NCBI RefSeq assembly: GCF_000092285.1
Contig: NC_014100.1
Coordinates: forward strand, 2,170,001 to 2,234,000
Source: Caulobacter segnis ATCC 21756
GTDB taxonomy: Bacteria > Pseudomonadota > Alphaproteobacteria > Caulobacterales > Caulobacteraceae
Reading direction: 5' to 3'
Length of the DNA stretch: 64,000 nt
Positions 15,914 to 24,349 of this stretch are shown here, piece by piece (position 1 is the stretch's first letter; each line of letters begins with the position of its first letter). The position numbers and the translations under genes are program-made. The notes beneath the pieces were generated by a model. The model had not been told where the DNA came from. It saw only the letters and a program-made list of their open reading frames with translations, and made no database searches.

Positions 15914-18874
15914 CTAGAAGCGGAAGCGCGCGCCCGCCGTGTAACGGCGTCCGTACGCGAAGACGTCCAGCAGTTGGTTGTCGAACCGTCCGTGGGTGCT
16001 CTGCGTCTCGTTGGTGAGATTGAGCGCCTCGAAGAACAGGTTGATCTGCTTGGTCAGGGCGTAGCTGGTCGAGAAGTCGACCTGCAGGTTCGGATTTTCG
16101 AACGTCGGTTCCGAGCCGAAGGCGCCGGTGTTCTGGTTCTGACCGAAGCCGCGCAGGTACTCCTCGCGGTAGTTGACCGCCACCCGCGCCTCGAAGCCGT
16201 TCTTGTCATAGAAGGCCACGAGGTTGGCGGAGTTGGCCAAGCCGGTGATCGCGAAGCCGCTCTGGGAGATGTCCTTCGGATCGTAGGGCTTGTTGGTGTC
16301 GACGAACGTGGCGTTGGCGTTGAAACCAAAGCCGCTGTCGCCGAACACGTGCTGCCAGGCAAACTCGACACCGCGCACGGTGGCTTCCGGCCCGTTCACC
16401 TGCTGGGTCACGGCGAAGATCGCCGGCTGGCCGGTGCTCGGGTCGATGACCCCGTTGATGGTCTGACGCGTGGTGCCGCCGACGATGAAGTTGCTGACGT
16501 CCTTGATGAAGACGTTCACCGCCGCGTACGAGTTCGGCTTGTAGTACCACTCCACCGCCGCGTCGAAGTTGTCGGCCAGATAGGGCTTCAGCGAGGGGCT
16601 GCCGCCGCTGGCCGTCAGGGCTCCGACCCGCTGGCCCGTGCCCACGCTGGCGACGGGCGTCAGCAGGTTCAGGCCAGGACGGGTCAGGGTCCGCGAGGCG
16701 TCCAGGCGCAGATGGATGCTCTCGGTCAGCTCCAGCTTCATGTCGACGCTGGGGAGCAGGTACGAATAGTTGCTCTTGGTCGAGACCGCCTGGGGATCGC
16801 TCAGCGTCACTGTCAGCAGCGTGGGGTCGCCAGTGCTGCGCGTGATCGCCGTTGGCACCTGGCCGAAGCCCGCCGAGGTGACGTGGGTGTTCTCCTCACG
16901 CACGCCGGCGTTGAAGTGGAAAGGCATGCCGGCCACGTCGACGTCGAAGTTGGCTTTCACGAACAGCGCCCAGGTCTTTTCGGTGATGTCCCGGATGCTG
17001 CCGTTATCCAGCGCCATGTCGAAAGCGCCGGTGAACTGGGTTCCGACGCCGCCCCCGCCATAGTTGAAGCCGGGGATGTTCTTGGTCTGCGGATTGCCCA
17101 GGCCGCTCAGGAACGCCTGATAGGCGTGGGCGTCGAACTTCAGCAGGTACGGCGGCAGGGCGCCGTCGAAGCCCGGGATGAAGTTCTTGGTGCTCACACG
17201 CTCGGTGAACAGGCTGGCCGGAACCATGACGCCGCCGTTCGGACCGGACGCCGGGCCGTAGCCCGGATAGGCCTGCCAGAAGTTATTAACGAAGGTGTTC
17301 TTCTGCTGGAACTGGAAGCGATCCTCCAGATAGGTGCCGCCGGCCTTGATCCTGAAGCCGTCCTGCTCCCAGGCGCCGGTGAACCGTAGTTGCTTGACGA
17401 CATCGGTGTTCTGCTGCGCCTGACGCACGACCACGTGCGAACCGATCACCGAAGTGTCGGCCCACCGCGAGCCATCGCCGTTGGGGCCGTAGTCGTGCAA
17501 GACCGGCAGGGTGTTCTTGCTGCCGCCGTTGATGCTGATGCCCAAGGACGGGCCGATGCCGAAGCCGTAGCCGACGTCGGCGCCGTCGCTGGTCACCTCG
17601 CCCCCCGGGTTGAGCCAGCTCTTGGCGTAGCTGGCGTCGCCCTCGAAGCTCAGGTTCTCGGACACCTCCCATTTGACGTTCAGGCCCGTCTGATTGGTCC
17701 GCAGCACCGAACGGTCCGTGCCGGCCGTGAAGTCGGTCTGTGATCCGGCCTGGGTGAAGTCGACCGTGGTGCCGTTCGGGTCAAGCTTGACGTTGCGCAG
17801 GCCGTCCTGGTTGAACCAGATGCCGTAGCCGAAGTTGTCGGCCCGGATGCTCTGGCGCGAATAGTTGTCATCCAGGGTGACGGTGACCCCGTCGACCGGC
17901 GCCCATTGGAGGGCGATGCGGCCGTCGATGCGTTCGTCCTTGGTATAGATTTGGCTGGCGCCGGCCTGTTGCTCGAACCAGCCCAGAACCGTCTTGCTCT
18001 GCGACTCCAATTGCTGGGCCGTGCAGGCGGCCGTCAGCTGGCAAGGCCTGTAGTAGCCGCCCGGCCAACCGCTGACATAGACGCGGTTGGTCTGGGTGTC
18101 GTGGCGCGTGTACATGCCATCGACCAGGATGCCGAACTTGTTGTCGGCGAAGGTGTCGCTGAACAGCGCGCCGACGGTGGGCACGATCTTTCCGGCGTCA
18201 TCCTGCAGCGAGCCCGACGCGGTGACCGCGATTCGGCGTCCCGGCTTGTCGAAGGGCTTGGGGAAGGCGACGTTGACCGTCGCGCCGATCGAGCTGCTCG
18301 ACAGCGTGACGTCCGGCGTCTTGTAGACGCTGAGCCCGCCCACGAAGTCCGCGCCGACGGTGCTGAAGTCCACCGAGCGGCCGCCCGTGGCCGTCGAGAT
18401 CCGGCGGCCGTCATAGAGGGTTTCGTTGAAGTCGCCGCCAAAGCCGCGGACGGTGATGCCCTGAGGCTCTCCGCGTGAACCGGAACGCTGGATCGAGACG
18501 CCCGGAAGGCGCTGCAGCGAGGCGGCGACGTTGGCGTCCGGGAACTTGCCGATGTCCTCGGCCGAGATGGCGTCGACGACGCCTGGGGAAGAGCGCTTGA
18601 TGTCGAGGTTGCGCTGCAGGGAGCCGCGCAGACCTGTGACGATGACTTCCTCGACGACGGCCGAGTCTGACGGCTTTTGCTCGGAAGTCTGGCCAGCATC
18701 CGCCGGAGCGCTAAGCGCCGACGCCGTGGCGATGGCTTCGTCCGACGCCCGATCGGCCGCGTGCGCGACGCCGAAGACCGTCAGCGCCAGCAAGCTGGAC
18801 GCGCTGGCCAGCGCAACCTTGGATGCGCCGCTCCGCCTGATTTTACTCAGGTTACTAAGACTAGTCCCTCTCAT
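15914..18874 (-). CDS. TonB-dependent receptor (986 aa), oligosaccharide type
   Basis: A large outer-membrane active transporter. The signal peptide spans about residues 1-40 (ending FGVAHA). The plug starts at VEEVIVTGLRGSLQRNLDIKR and includes FPDANVAASLQRLPGVSIQRS and ITVRGFGG; the C-terminus is YTAGARFRF, a normal barrel end with a final Phe. The long-plug type is common in Caulobacter, where many such receptors import plant-derived oligosaccharides. A strong AGGAGGGG site precedes the ATG. It is transcribed away from the SapC/cupin pair and towards halogenase, GH3 and acetylesterase genes, so a xylan- or arabinoxylan-derived substrate is likely. Confidence 0.93.
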   Translation of the reverse strand: MRGTSLSNLSKIRRSGASKVALASASSLLALTVFGVAHAADRASDEAIATASALSAPADAGQTSEQKPSDSAVVEEVIVTGLRGSLQRNLDIKRSSPGVVDAISAEDIGKFPDANVAASLQRLPGVSIQRSGSRGEPQGITVRGFGGDFNETLYDGRRISTATGGRSVDFSTVGADFVGGLSVYKTPDVTLSSSSIGATVNVAFPKPFDKPGRRIAVTASGSLQDDAGKIVPTVGALFSDTFADNKFGILVDGMYTRHDTQTNRVYVSGWPGGYYRPCQLTAACTAQQLESQSKTVLGWFEQQAGASQIYTKDERIDGRIALQWAPVDGVTVTLDDNYSRQSIRADNFGYGIWFNQDGLRNVKLDPNGTTVDFTQAGSQTDFTAGTDRSVLRTNQTGLNVKWEVSENLSFEGDASYAKSWLNPGGEVTSDGADVGYGFGIGPSLGISINGGSKNTLPVLHDYGPNGDGSRWADTSVIGSHVVVRQAQQNTDVVKQLRFTGAWEQDGFRIKAGGTYLEDRFQFQQKNTFVNNFWQAYPGYGPASGPNGGVMVPASLFTERVSTKNFIPGFDGALPPYLLKFDAHAYQAFLSGLGNPQTKNIPGFNYGGGGVGTQFTGAFDMALDNGSIRDITEKTWALFVKANFDVDVAGMPFHFNAGVREENTHVTSAGFGQVPTAITRSTGDPTLLTVTLSDPQAVSTKSNYSYLLPSVDMKLELTESIHLRLDASRTLTRPGLNLLTPVASVGTGQRVGALTASGGSPSLKPYLADNFDAAVEWYYKPNSYAAVNVFIKDVSNFIVGGTTRQTINGVIDPSTGQPAIFAVTQQVNGPEATVRGVEFAWQHVFGDSGFGFNANATFVDTNKPYDPKDISQSGFAITGLANSANLVAFYDKNGFEARVAVNYREEYLRGFGQNQNTGAFGSEPTFENPNLQVDFSTSYALTKQINLFFEALNLTNETQSTHGRFDNQLLDVFAYGRRYTAGARFRF

Positions 18875-19164
18875 GTTTCCCCTCCTGAGGTTATGGATGG
18901 CTCTTTGCCGGCGATGCAGCGCCGGGTGATCCGAGATCGCGTTAGCGTCTCGAATTTCCTTGTCAGAGAGGGGGTTTAGGCAGCCTTGTGCGATCCTGGC
19001 GCATCTTAGTCCTCCCTGAATATTGTTGTTATGTGAGGACGGTAACGCGCAAAGGTAGCGGTATCAACGGATATTTTGTCGGTGTTATTATTGCCCCGAA
19101 ATTCGACACGTGTGATCGTGGGTTGAGGTATCGTCCCGGGAACAAGGGGCGAGGGGAGGAAGCC
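18875..19164. other. Divergent intergenic region (receptor versus SapC)
   Basis: 290 bases without a convincing gene. They must carry the promoters of the receptor (-) and of the SapC gene (+). TTGTCAGAGAG at 18960-18970 weakly resembles the FadR-type boxes found elsewhere in the window (7 of 11 positions of TGGTCAGACAA). No clear core promoter could be assigned. Confidence 0.5.
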
Positions 19165-19848
19165 TTGGCGGACTTGGAACAGCTGAATGCCAACGACCAC
19201 GCGGGTCTGCGTCTGGGCGACTTGCCCGGCCGACGACCGCACTTCGTCCAGATCGTGGCGTCGGAGTTCGCGGCCGCCGCGGCCGTCTGTCCGATCTTCC
19301 TGACCAAGAACGCCGACACGGGTCAGTTCTACGCGGGCGCCATGTTCGGCTTCGAGCCCGGCGAGAACCTCCTGGACGCCACCGAGGGCGGCGCACGCCT
19401 GTTCCAACCGCTGGATCTTGAGCGTCAGGGCTTCTTCATCGGGCCCGAGGGCGAGGTTCTGGTCGACCCCGCGCACCCGCGCTTCTCGAGCGGTCGGGGC
19501 GCGGCGCTGTTCGAAGGCGATGGGCAACCCACCCAAGCCGCCCGCCGGGTCCAGCAGGCCTTGGGCCGCCTGCAAGCCGGCGTCGCCGAGACCGACGCCT
19601 TCATCCAATCGCTGCTGGCGAGCAAGCTTGTCGAGCCGATCGACATCGACCTGTCGTTCGACGACGGTCGAAGCCTCAGCCTCGGCGGGCTCTACACGGT
19701 GAGCCTCGACTCGCTCGGCGAGCTGGAGGACGCGGCCGCCCTGGCGCTGTTCCGCGCCGGCCAACTGCAGCTAGCCTACGCCATGGCCGGCTCGCTGAAA
19801 CAGTTGTCGCGTCTGGCGGCGCTGCGCAACGACCGGTTGGCCGCGTGA
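19165..19848 (+). CDS. SapC-family protein
   Basis: A 227-residue protein of the SapC family, whose members sit beside TonB receptors and halogenase-like genes in Caulobacterales and Xanthomonas; the biochemical role is unknown. Features include LEQLNANDHAGLRL at the start, HFVQIVASEFAAAAAVCPIFLTK, and a repeated FIGPEGEVLVD-like core. The TTG at 19165 is chosen because a strong GAGGGGAGGA ribosome site ends four bases before it and the family usually begins with this L-N-x-N-D-H segment. The frame stays open upstream to about 18988, but that stretch has poor coding character. Its stop overlaps the next gene's GTG. Confidence 0.82.
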   Translation: MADLEQLNANDHAGLRLGDLPGRRPHFVQIVASEFAAAAAVCPIFLTKNADTGQFYAGAMFGFEPGENLLDATEGGARLFQPLDLERQGFFIGPEGEVLVDPAHPRFSSGRGAALFEGDGQPTQAARRVQQALGRLQAGVAETDAFIQSLLASKLVEPIDIDLSFDDGRSLSLGGLYTVSLDSLGELEDAAALALFRAGQLQLAYAMAGSLKQLSRLAALRNDRLAA

Positions 19849-20879
19849 CGGAGAATGGGGCGACGCCCGTGCGCGTCGTCGAGGCCGAGACGCTGGCCGG
19901 CCTGGATCCGGCTGCGTTCAACCGCGAGATCATGGCGCCATGCCAGCCGGTGCTGCTGCGCGGAGTCTGCCGCGATTGGCCCGTGAGCCGTCAGGCGGCG
20001 GCGGGCTGGGCCAGCCTTTCGACGTATCTATCGCGGATGGACGCTGGCCGGACGGGCGAGGCCTTCGTCGGCGCGCCGGCCATCGCCGGGCGCTACGACT
20101 ACGGCCAAGACCTCGAAGGCTTCAACTTCCAGCGCGAGTCGCTGCCGGTGGGGCTGGCGCTACAGCGCATCGACGCGGCCGCCGCCGATCCCAGCCTGGA
20201 CAGCGTCTATCTGGGCTCGTTGCCGGCAGACGACTATTTCCCTGCCTTCGCGGCCGAGAACCCGGTCGGCTTCCTGCCGCCCACGGCGCGGCCGAGGCTG
20301 TGGCTGGGCAACGCCAGTCGGGTCGCCTGCCACTACGACGCTTTCGACAACCTAGCCTGCGTGGTGGCGGGGCGCCGGCGCTTCACGCTCTATCCGCCGG
20401 ACGCGATCGGCGACCTCTATGTCGGTCCGATCGACCACACCATGGCGGGTCAGCCTGTCGCCCTGGCCGCCGGCGCCGCGCCGGACGATCCGCGCTACCC
20501 GCGCTTCGCCGCGGCCAAGGCGCGCGCCCTAGTCGTCGAGCTCGCGCCCGGCGATGGGCTCTACCTGCCCAAGCTCTGGTGGCACCAGGTCGAGGCTCTG
20601 GAACCGCGCAACCTATTGGTCAACTACTGGTGGGACGGGTTCGCCGCAGGGCCCGACGCGCCCTACGCGGCGATGATGCTGGCGATGATCACCCTGGCCG
20701 AGCGGCCCGAGGCCGAGCGCAAGGCGTGGCGGGCGTTCTTCGACCACTATGTCTTCCGGCCCGACGGCCATCCGCTGGCGCACTTGCCGGAGGACAAGCG
20801 CGGCGCGTTGGGTTCGCTGGCCGGCGAGGCCTATGGCCGGATCCGCGCCTTCGTGATGCGGACGTTAAGAGGCGGGTAG
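19845..20879 (+). CDS. Cupin-like (JmjC/FIH-type) oxygenase-fold protein
   Basis: A 344-residue cupin-8 protein related to asparaginyl/lysyl hydroxylases. The putative iron ligands are visible as H163 and D165 in VACHYDAFDN and H248 in LYLPKLWWHQVEAL, so an Fe(II)/2-oxoglutarate oxygenase activity is plausible. NLLVNYWW closes the core. The GTG start overlaps the SapC stop (GTGA), so the pair is translated together. This SapC plus cupin pair next to a TonB receptor and halogenase is a recurring arrangement, and the modified target (perhaps the receptor or a peptide) is not known. Confidence 0.85.
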   Translation: MTENGATPVRVVEAETLAGLDPAAFNREIMAPCQPVLLRGVCRDWPVSRQAAAGWASLSTYLSRMDAGRTGEAFVGAPAIAGRYDYGQDLEGFNFQRESLPVGLALQRIDAAAADPSLDSVYLGSLPADDYFPAFAAENPVGFLPPTARPRLWLGNASRVACHYDAFDNLACVVAGRRRFTLYPPDAIGDLYVGPIDHTMAGQPVALAAGAAPDDPRYPRFAAAKARALVVELAPGDGLYLPKLWWHQVEALEPRNLLVNYWWDGFAAGPDAPYAAMMLAMITLAERPEAERKAWRAFFDHYVFRPDGHPLAHLPEDKRGALGSLAGEAYGRIRAFVMRTLRGG

Positions 20880-20901
20880 GGCGCCGGCCTAGCCGGCGCC
20901 C
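20879..20901. terminator. Bidirectional hairpin terminator
   Basis: GGGCGCCGGC at 20879-20888 pairs perfectly with GCCGGCGCCC at 20892-20901 around a three-base loop. It lies between the converging cupin (+) and arabinofuranosidase (-) genes. Confidence 0.8.
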
Positions 20902-20908
20902 TCGGAGT

Positions 20909-22982
20909 CTACCGCCCGTCGAGCGGGAACTCGAACACCGTGACCGAGGTCGGCGCGGCCGTCAGGCGACCGCCCGAGAGCTTGGCGGCGCGCTCGGCGA
21001 TCGTGACGCCGGCGGGCTGGCCCACCTTGTTCTCGGCCTTCAGCGAAGCGCCCGTCAGCACCCACTGGCGGCCGGCGGCCTTGGGCTTGAGCGCCTTCAG
21101 TTTCAGGGCGACCGTCTGGCTGTCGAAGGTGGCGTTGACCACCCCGATCCGCAGCGCCTTGCCGTCGGGGCTGACACCCGCGATCACGTCCAGGGGATAG
21201 GTGGAGCTGCCCGCGCGCACCTGCGGATGGGCCGAGCCGACCACGTATTGCGGCGCGGGCTGGGGCGACTGGCCGTCGACCGCCAGCGGCGTCACGCCGG
21301 CCCCGAACCGCTCGCCATACAGCTTGAACACCAGGCCCGTGGCGTTCATCACCGAGGTCGTCGGCGTGATGTCCATGGTCGAGGCGCCGGTCGTGAAGGC
21401 TGACATCGTCAGGAAGTCGGTGTGGCGCAGCATCTCCTGCAGCACCATGGCGTAGGCCAGCGAGGACTTCAGATTGACCTGGCCGAAATAGGCGTACTCG
21501 TCCATCGACAGGAAGATGTTCTTGTCCTTCATCGCCGGGAAGCGGGACTGATAGATTTTCCACTCTTCGGCCTTCATGCGGACGTGGTTCGAGGGCGAGC
21601 GGGCCCATTCCATCAGTTCGTATGTCGGCGGGCGCGTTGGGGCGCTCCTCGGGCCGGTCGTACCAGTGCTCGGAGATGCCGTCGAAATTGCCCCAGGCCT
21701 TGGCGAGGAAGCCGCCGGTCCAGTCCTCCTCGGTCCCGAACTTGTGGGCGATGCTCTCCAGCGAAGGGTTCTCCTTGACGTCGCGCGGGTGCAACTGGTC
21801 GGGCATGGCGCCCGAGGCGATGAGGGTGATGCTGGGATCCACCGCCCGCATGGCCGCGGCGAAGTGGTTGTGCTTGATCATGTAGTAGTCGAGCGAGGTC
21901 TTGCCGATCTGCCACCAGCCGTAGGGCTCGTTGCCGATGTTCCAGAACTTCACGCGATAGGGCTCGGGGTGGCCGTTGGCGGCGCGTTTCGCGCCCCAGG
22001 TGCTGGTCGCCGGGCCGTTGATGTACTCGACTTCCTCGGCCGCGGAATTGGCGTCGCCGAGGCCCGCGTTGACGGTGATGTAGGGCTCGACGTCGATGAT
22101 CTTCGTCAGGTCCAGCCACTCATCCATGCCGATGTCGTTGGGCTGCATGGCGCTCCAGGCGTGGTCGAACATCGGGGCGCGCTTGTCGCGCGGGCCGATC
22201 GCGCCGTGCCAGTCCCAATCGGACAGGAAGTTTCCGCCGGGCAGGCGCCAGAAGCCCGAGTTCAGCGACTTGGCGATGGCGGTCGTGTCGGCGCGCCAGC
22301 CGCGGATGTTGTCCGAAGGCATCAGCGAGACCGCGCCGATCTTGAACTGGCCTTGGCCCTGGCCGGTGATCTCCAGCCGCGCGTCCGTGGCGTCGGCTGT
22401 GGGGGTGAAGCTGAAGTCGGCGCGCTTCCAGTCGGCGCTCGGCGCGGAGAGGGCGACTGTCTGGCGGTCGCTAGGGGCGGGGCCCCAGACCAGGGTGACC
22501 TCGACCTTTGCGCCCGGATCGCCCGCGATCTGGACATAGCCGTCGTAGCGCTTGCCCTTGGCCAGCCCGATGCCGGCCTGCGAGAAGCCTCGCTTGCTGG
22601 CGGCGTCCACCGTCACGACCGGGCTCTGGGCCCCGACATAAGGCGCCTTGGTGTCCATCACGACGACGTCGTCGCCGCCGATGGGCCGCCACTTCCGGTA
22701 GGAGACGCCCGGGCGCCCTTCGGCGTTCAGCGGCGGCGGCGTATCGCGCGCCTGCGGGACCACCGGGTAATAGAACTTGCGGTCGTCCAGGAGCTCGGCC
22801 CACAGGGTGCGGGCTACGAGGCCGCCGATCGGCTCGATGAACATGCCGTATTCGTACTTGGTGACGGCCGCCGAGCGACGAGTCCCGTCGATATCGACCT
22901 TGATCGGAGCCGTCGGCGCGGCGCTCGCCGAGCCCGCCAGGGCCCAAACCATGCAGGCGCTGGCGATCAGTCTATGACGCAT
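20909..22982 (-). pseudogene. GH51 alpha-L-arabinofuranosidase, frameshifted
   Basis: An exported glycoside hydrolase split by one frameshift. The first part has a signal peptide (ending GSASA), a carbohydrate-binding-like beta-sandwich around residues 60-225, and the GH51 barrel with the acid/base glutamate in FWNIGNEPYG (about residue 352). After NAPADI the frame is lost at about 21615-21623. The other frame resumes with ELMEWARSPSNHVRMKAEEW and carries the nucleophile in FLSMDEYAYFG, ending in FPLDGR at 20909. The shift equals one extra base or two missing. Unshifted reading runs on to a stop at 20889 but lacks the nucleophile. The ATG at 22982 follows GGGAGGG. It may be real inactivation or a sequence error. 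Confidence 0.88.
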
Positions 22983-23061
22983 CAAACCCTCCCTATTACT
23001 CTGTCTATTTTAAGCAACCATAGGTCGCTGAAGCTTGGTGGGCGAGTCCGTTTTATGCGTG

Positions 23062-23075
23062 AAAACGCGCGTTTT
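23062..23075. promoter_or_regulatory. 14-bp palindrome in divergent promoter region
   Basis: AAAACGCGCGTTTT is a perfect palindrome between the divergently transcribed GH51 gene (start 22982, -) and the esterase gene (start 23211, +). Its CG-centred form suits a LacI-type repressor, but no partner is assigned. Confidence 0.4.
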
Positions 23076-23210
23076 ACGACCTTCGTCGGTATTTCCGTTC
23101 CAATGCGAACGACAGAAAGCCGATTGACGCGGCTTAGTTTAAGCGGACAAAAGGTAACGCTCACATCGAGATCGCCGAGCAAGGCTCAGGCGGCGGCTAG
23201 GGAGGACGGG

Positions 23211-24318
23211 ATGACGGCGGGTAACCAGCACGACCTAAAACGGACGACGCGGCGCGGTCGCCTCGGCGCTCTCATGATGGCGGCCTGCGTGCTGGCGACG
23301 CCTGCAGCGGTCCTGGCCCAAGTCGGCACCAAGGCGCCGCCCGTCGTGGCGGGCGCCAAGCCGGTGACGATCCAGCGCATCAAGGTCCATTCCGTCGCCA
23401 TCGAGGGCAATCTCGAGGGCGAGAGCGCCGATCGCGACGTGCTGGTCGTCCTGCCGCCCGGCTACGCCGCCAACCCGAAGAAGCGCTATCCGGTCGTCTA
23501 CGCCCTGCACGGCTATTCGATCGGCGCCGAGCAGTGGAGCCGCGAGATCCACGTGCCGCAGACGGTCGAGGGCGCCTTCGGCAAGGGCGTCGCCGAGATG
23601 ATCGTCGTGCTGCCCGACAGCAAGACGCTGCACAACGGCTCGATGTATTCCAGCTCCCAGACCACGGGCGATTTCGAGACGTTCGTGTCGCGCGATCTGG
23701 TGGCCTATGTCGATCAGCACTACCGCACCCTGGCCAAGCGCGAGAGCCGAGGCCTGGTCGGCCACTCGATGGGCGGCTACGGGCGCCAGCCGCATCGGCA
23801 TGCGCCACACCGACGTGTTCGGTGCGCTCTACATGATGAGCCCCTGCTGCCTGTCGCCGCGCGAGCCGGGCAAGGTCGATCCGGAAGCCGCCGCGACCCT
23901 GGCCGCGATCAAGACGCCGGAAGAGACCACGAAGCTGCCCTGGGGTCTCCGCGCCCAGCTGGCGACGGCCGCGGCCTGGTCGCCGAACCCGAAGCGTCCG
24001 CCGCTTTATCTGGACCTGCCGGTGGAGAACGGCGCGGTGCGGACCGACGTGCTGGCCAAGTGGGCGGCCAACGCGCCGCTGGCCTTCGTCGATCAGTATA
24101 TCGGCGCGCTGCGTCGCTATAAGGCCATCTCGATGGACGTCGGCGACCGCGATGGCCTGAAGGACGACGCGACCAAGCTGCACGAGGTCTTCGACCGCTA
24201 CGGCCTGGCCAACAGCTTCGAGATCTACCCCGGCGATCACACCAGCGACGTGGCGATCCGTTTCCAGGATCATGTCCTGCCGTTCTTCGGCAAGAACCTG
24301 TCGTTCCAGGCTCGCTGA
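23211..24318 (+). pseudogene. CE1-type secreted esterase, frameshifted
   Basis: An exported esterase of the esterase D/feruloyl esterase group, broken by one extra base. The first frame has a signal peptide ending TPAAVLAQ, a beta-sandwich start, YPVVYALHGYSIGAEQW, and the nucleophile serine in LVGHSMGGYG. At 23781-23783 a run of three G replaces the expected two, and the sequence continues one frame over with ASRIGMRHTDVFGALYMMSPCC through the catalytic-histidine region YPGDHTSDVAIRFQDHVLPFFG to a stop at 24318. A GGGAGG site precedes the ATG. Related proteins remove acetyl or feruloyl groups from arabinoxylan. Homopolymer position makes a sequencing error possible. Confidence 0.87.
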
Positions 24319-24349
24319 GCGTAACGACCAAGTCTCGAGGAGTATGCGT

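Noticed and set aside
10438-17389. Several open frames of 450-560 codons on + opposite the SASA, GH3, halogenase and TonB genes
   Set aside because: They are rich in Arg, Gly, Ala and Val with no domain pattern, and the opposite strand carries clear catalytic motifs.
18988-19164. Longer N-terminus for the SapC protein
   Set aside because: The added 59 residues have no family character, and a strong ribosome site directly precedes the TTG at 19165.
21576-24122. A very long open frame on + running through the GH51 gene into the esterase
   Set aside because: The part before 23211 is antisense to the well-conserved GH51 coding sequence and has low-complexity composition typical of high-GC shadow frames. 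Only the esterase part is real.
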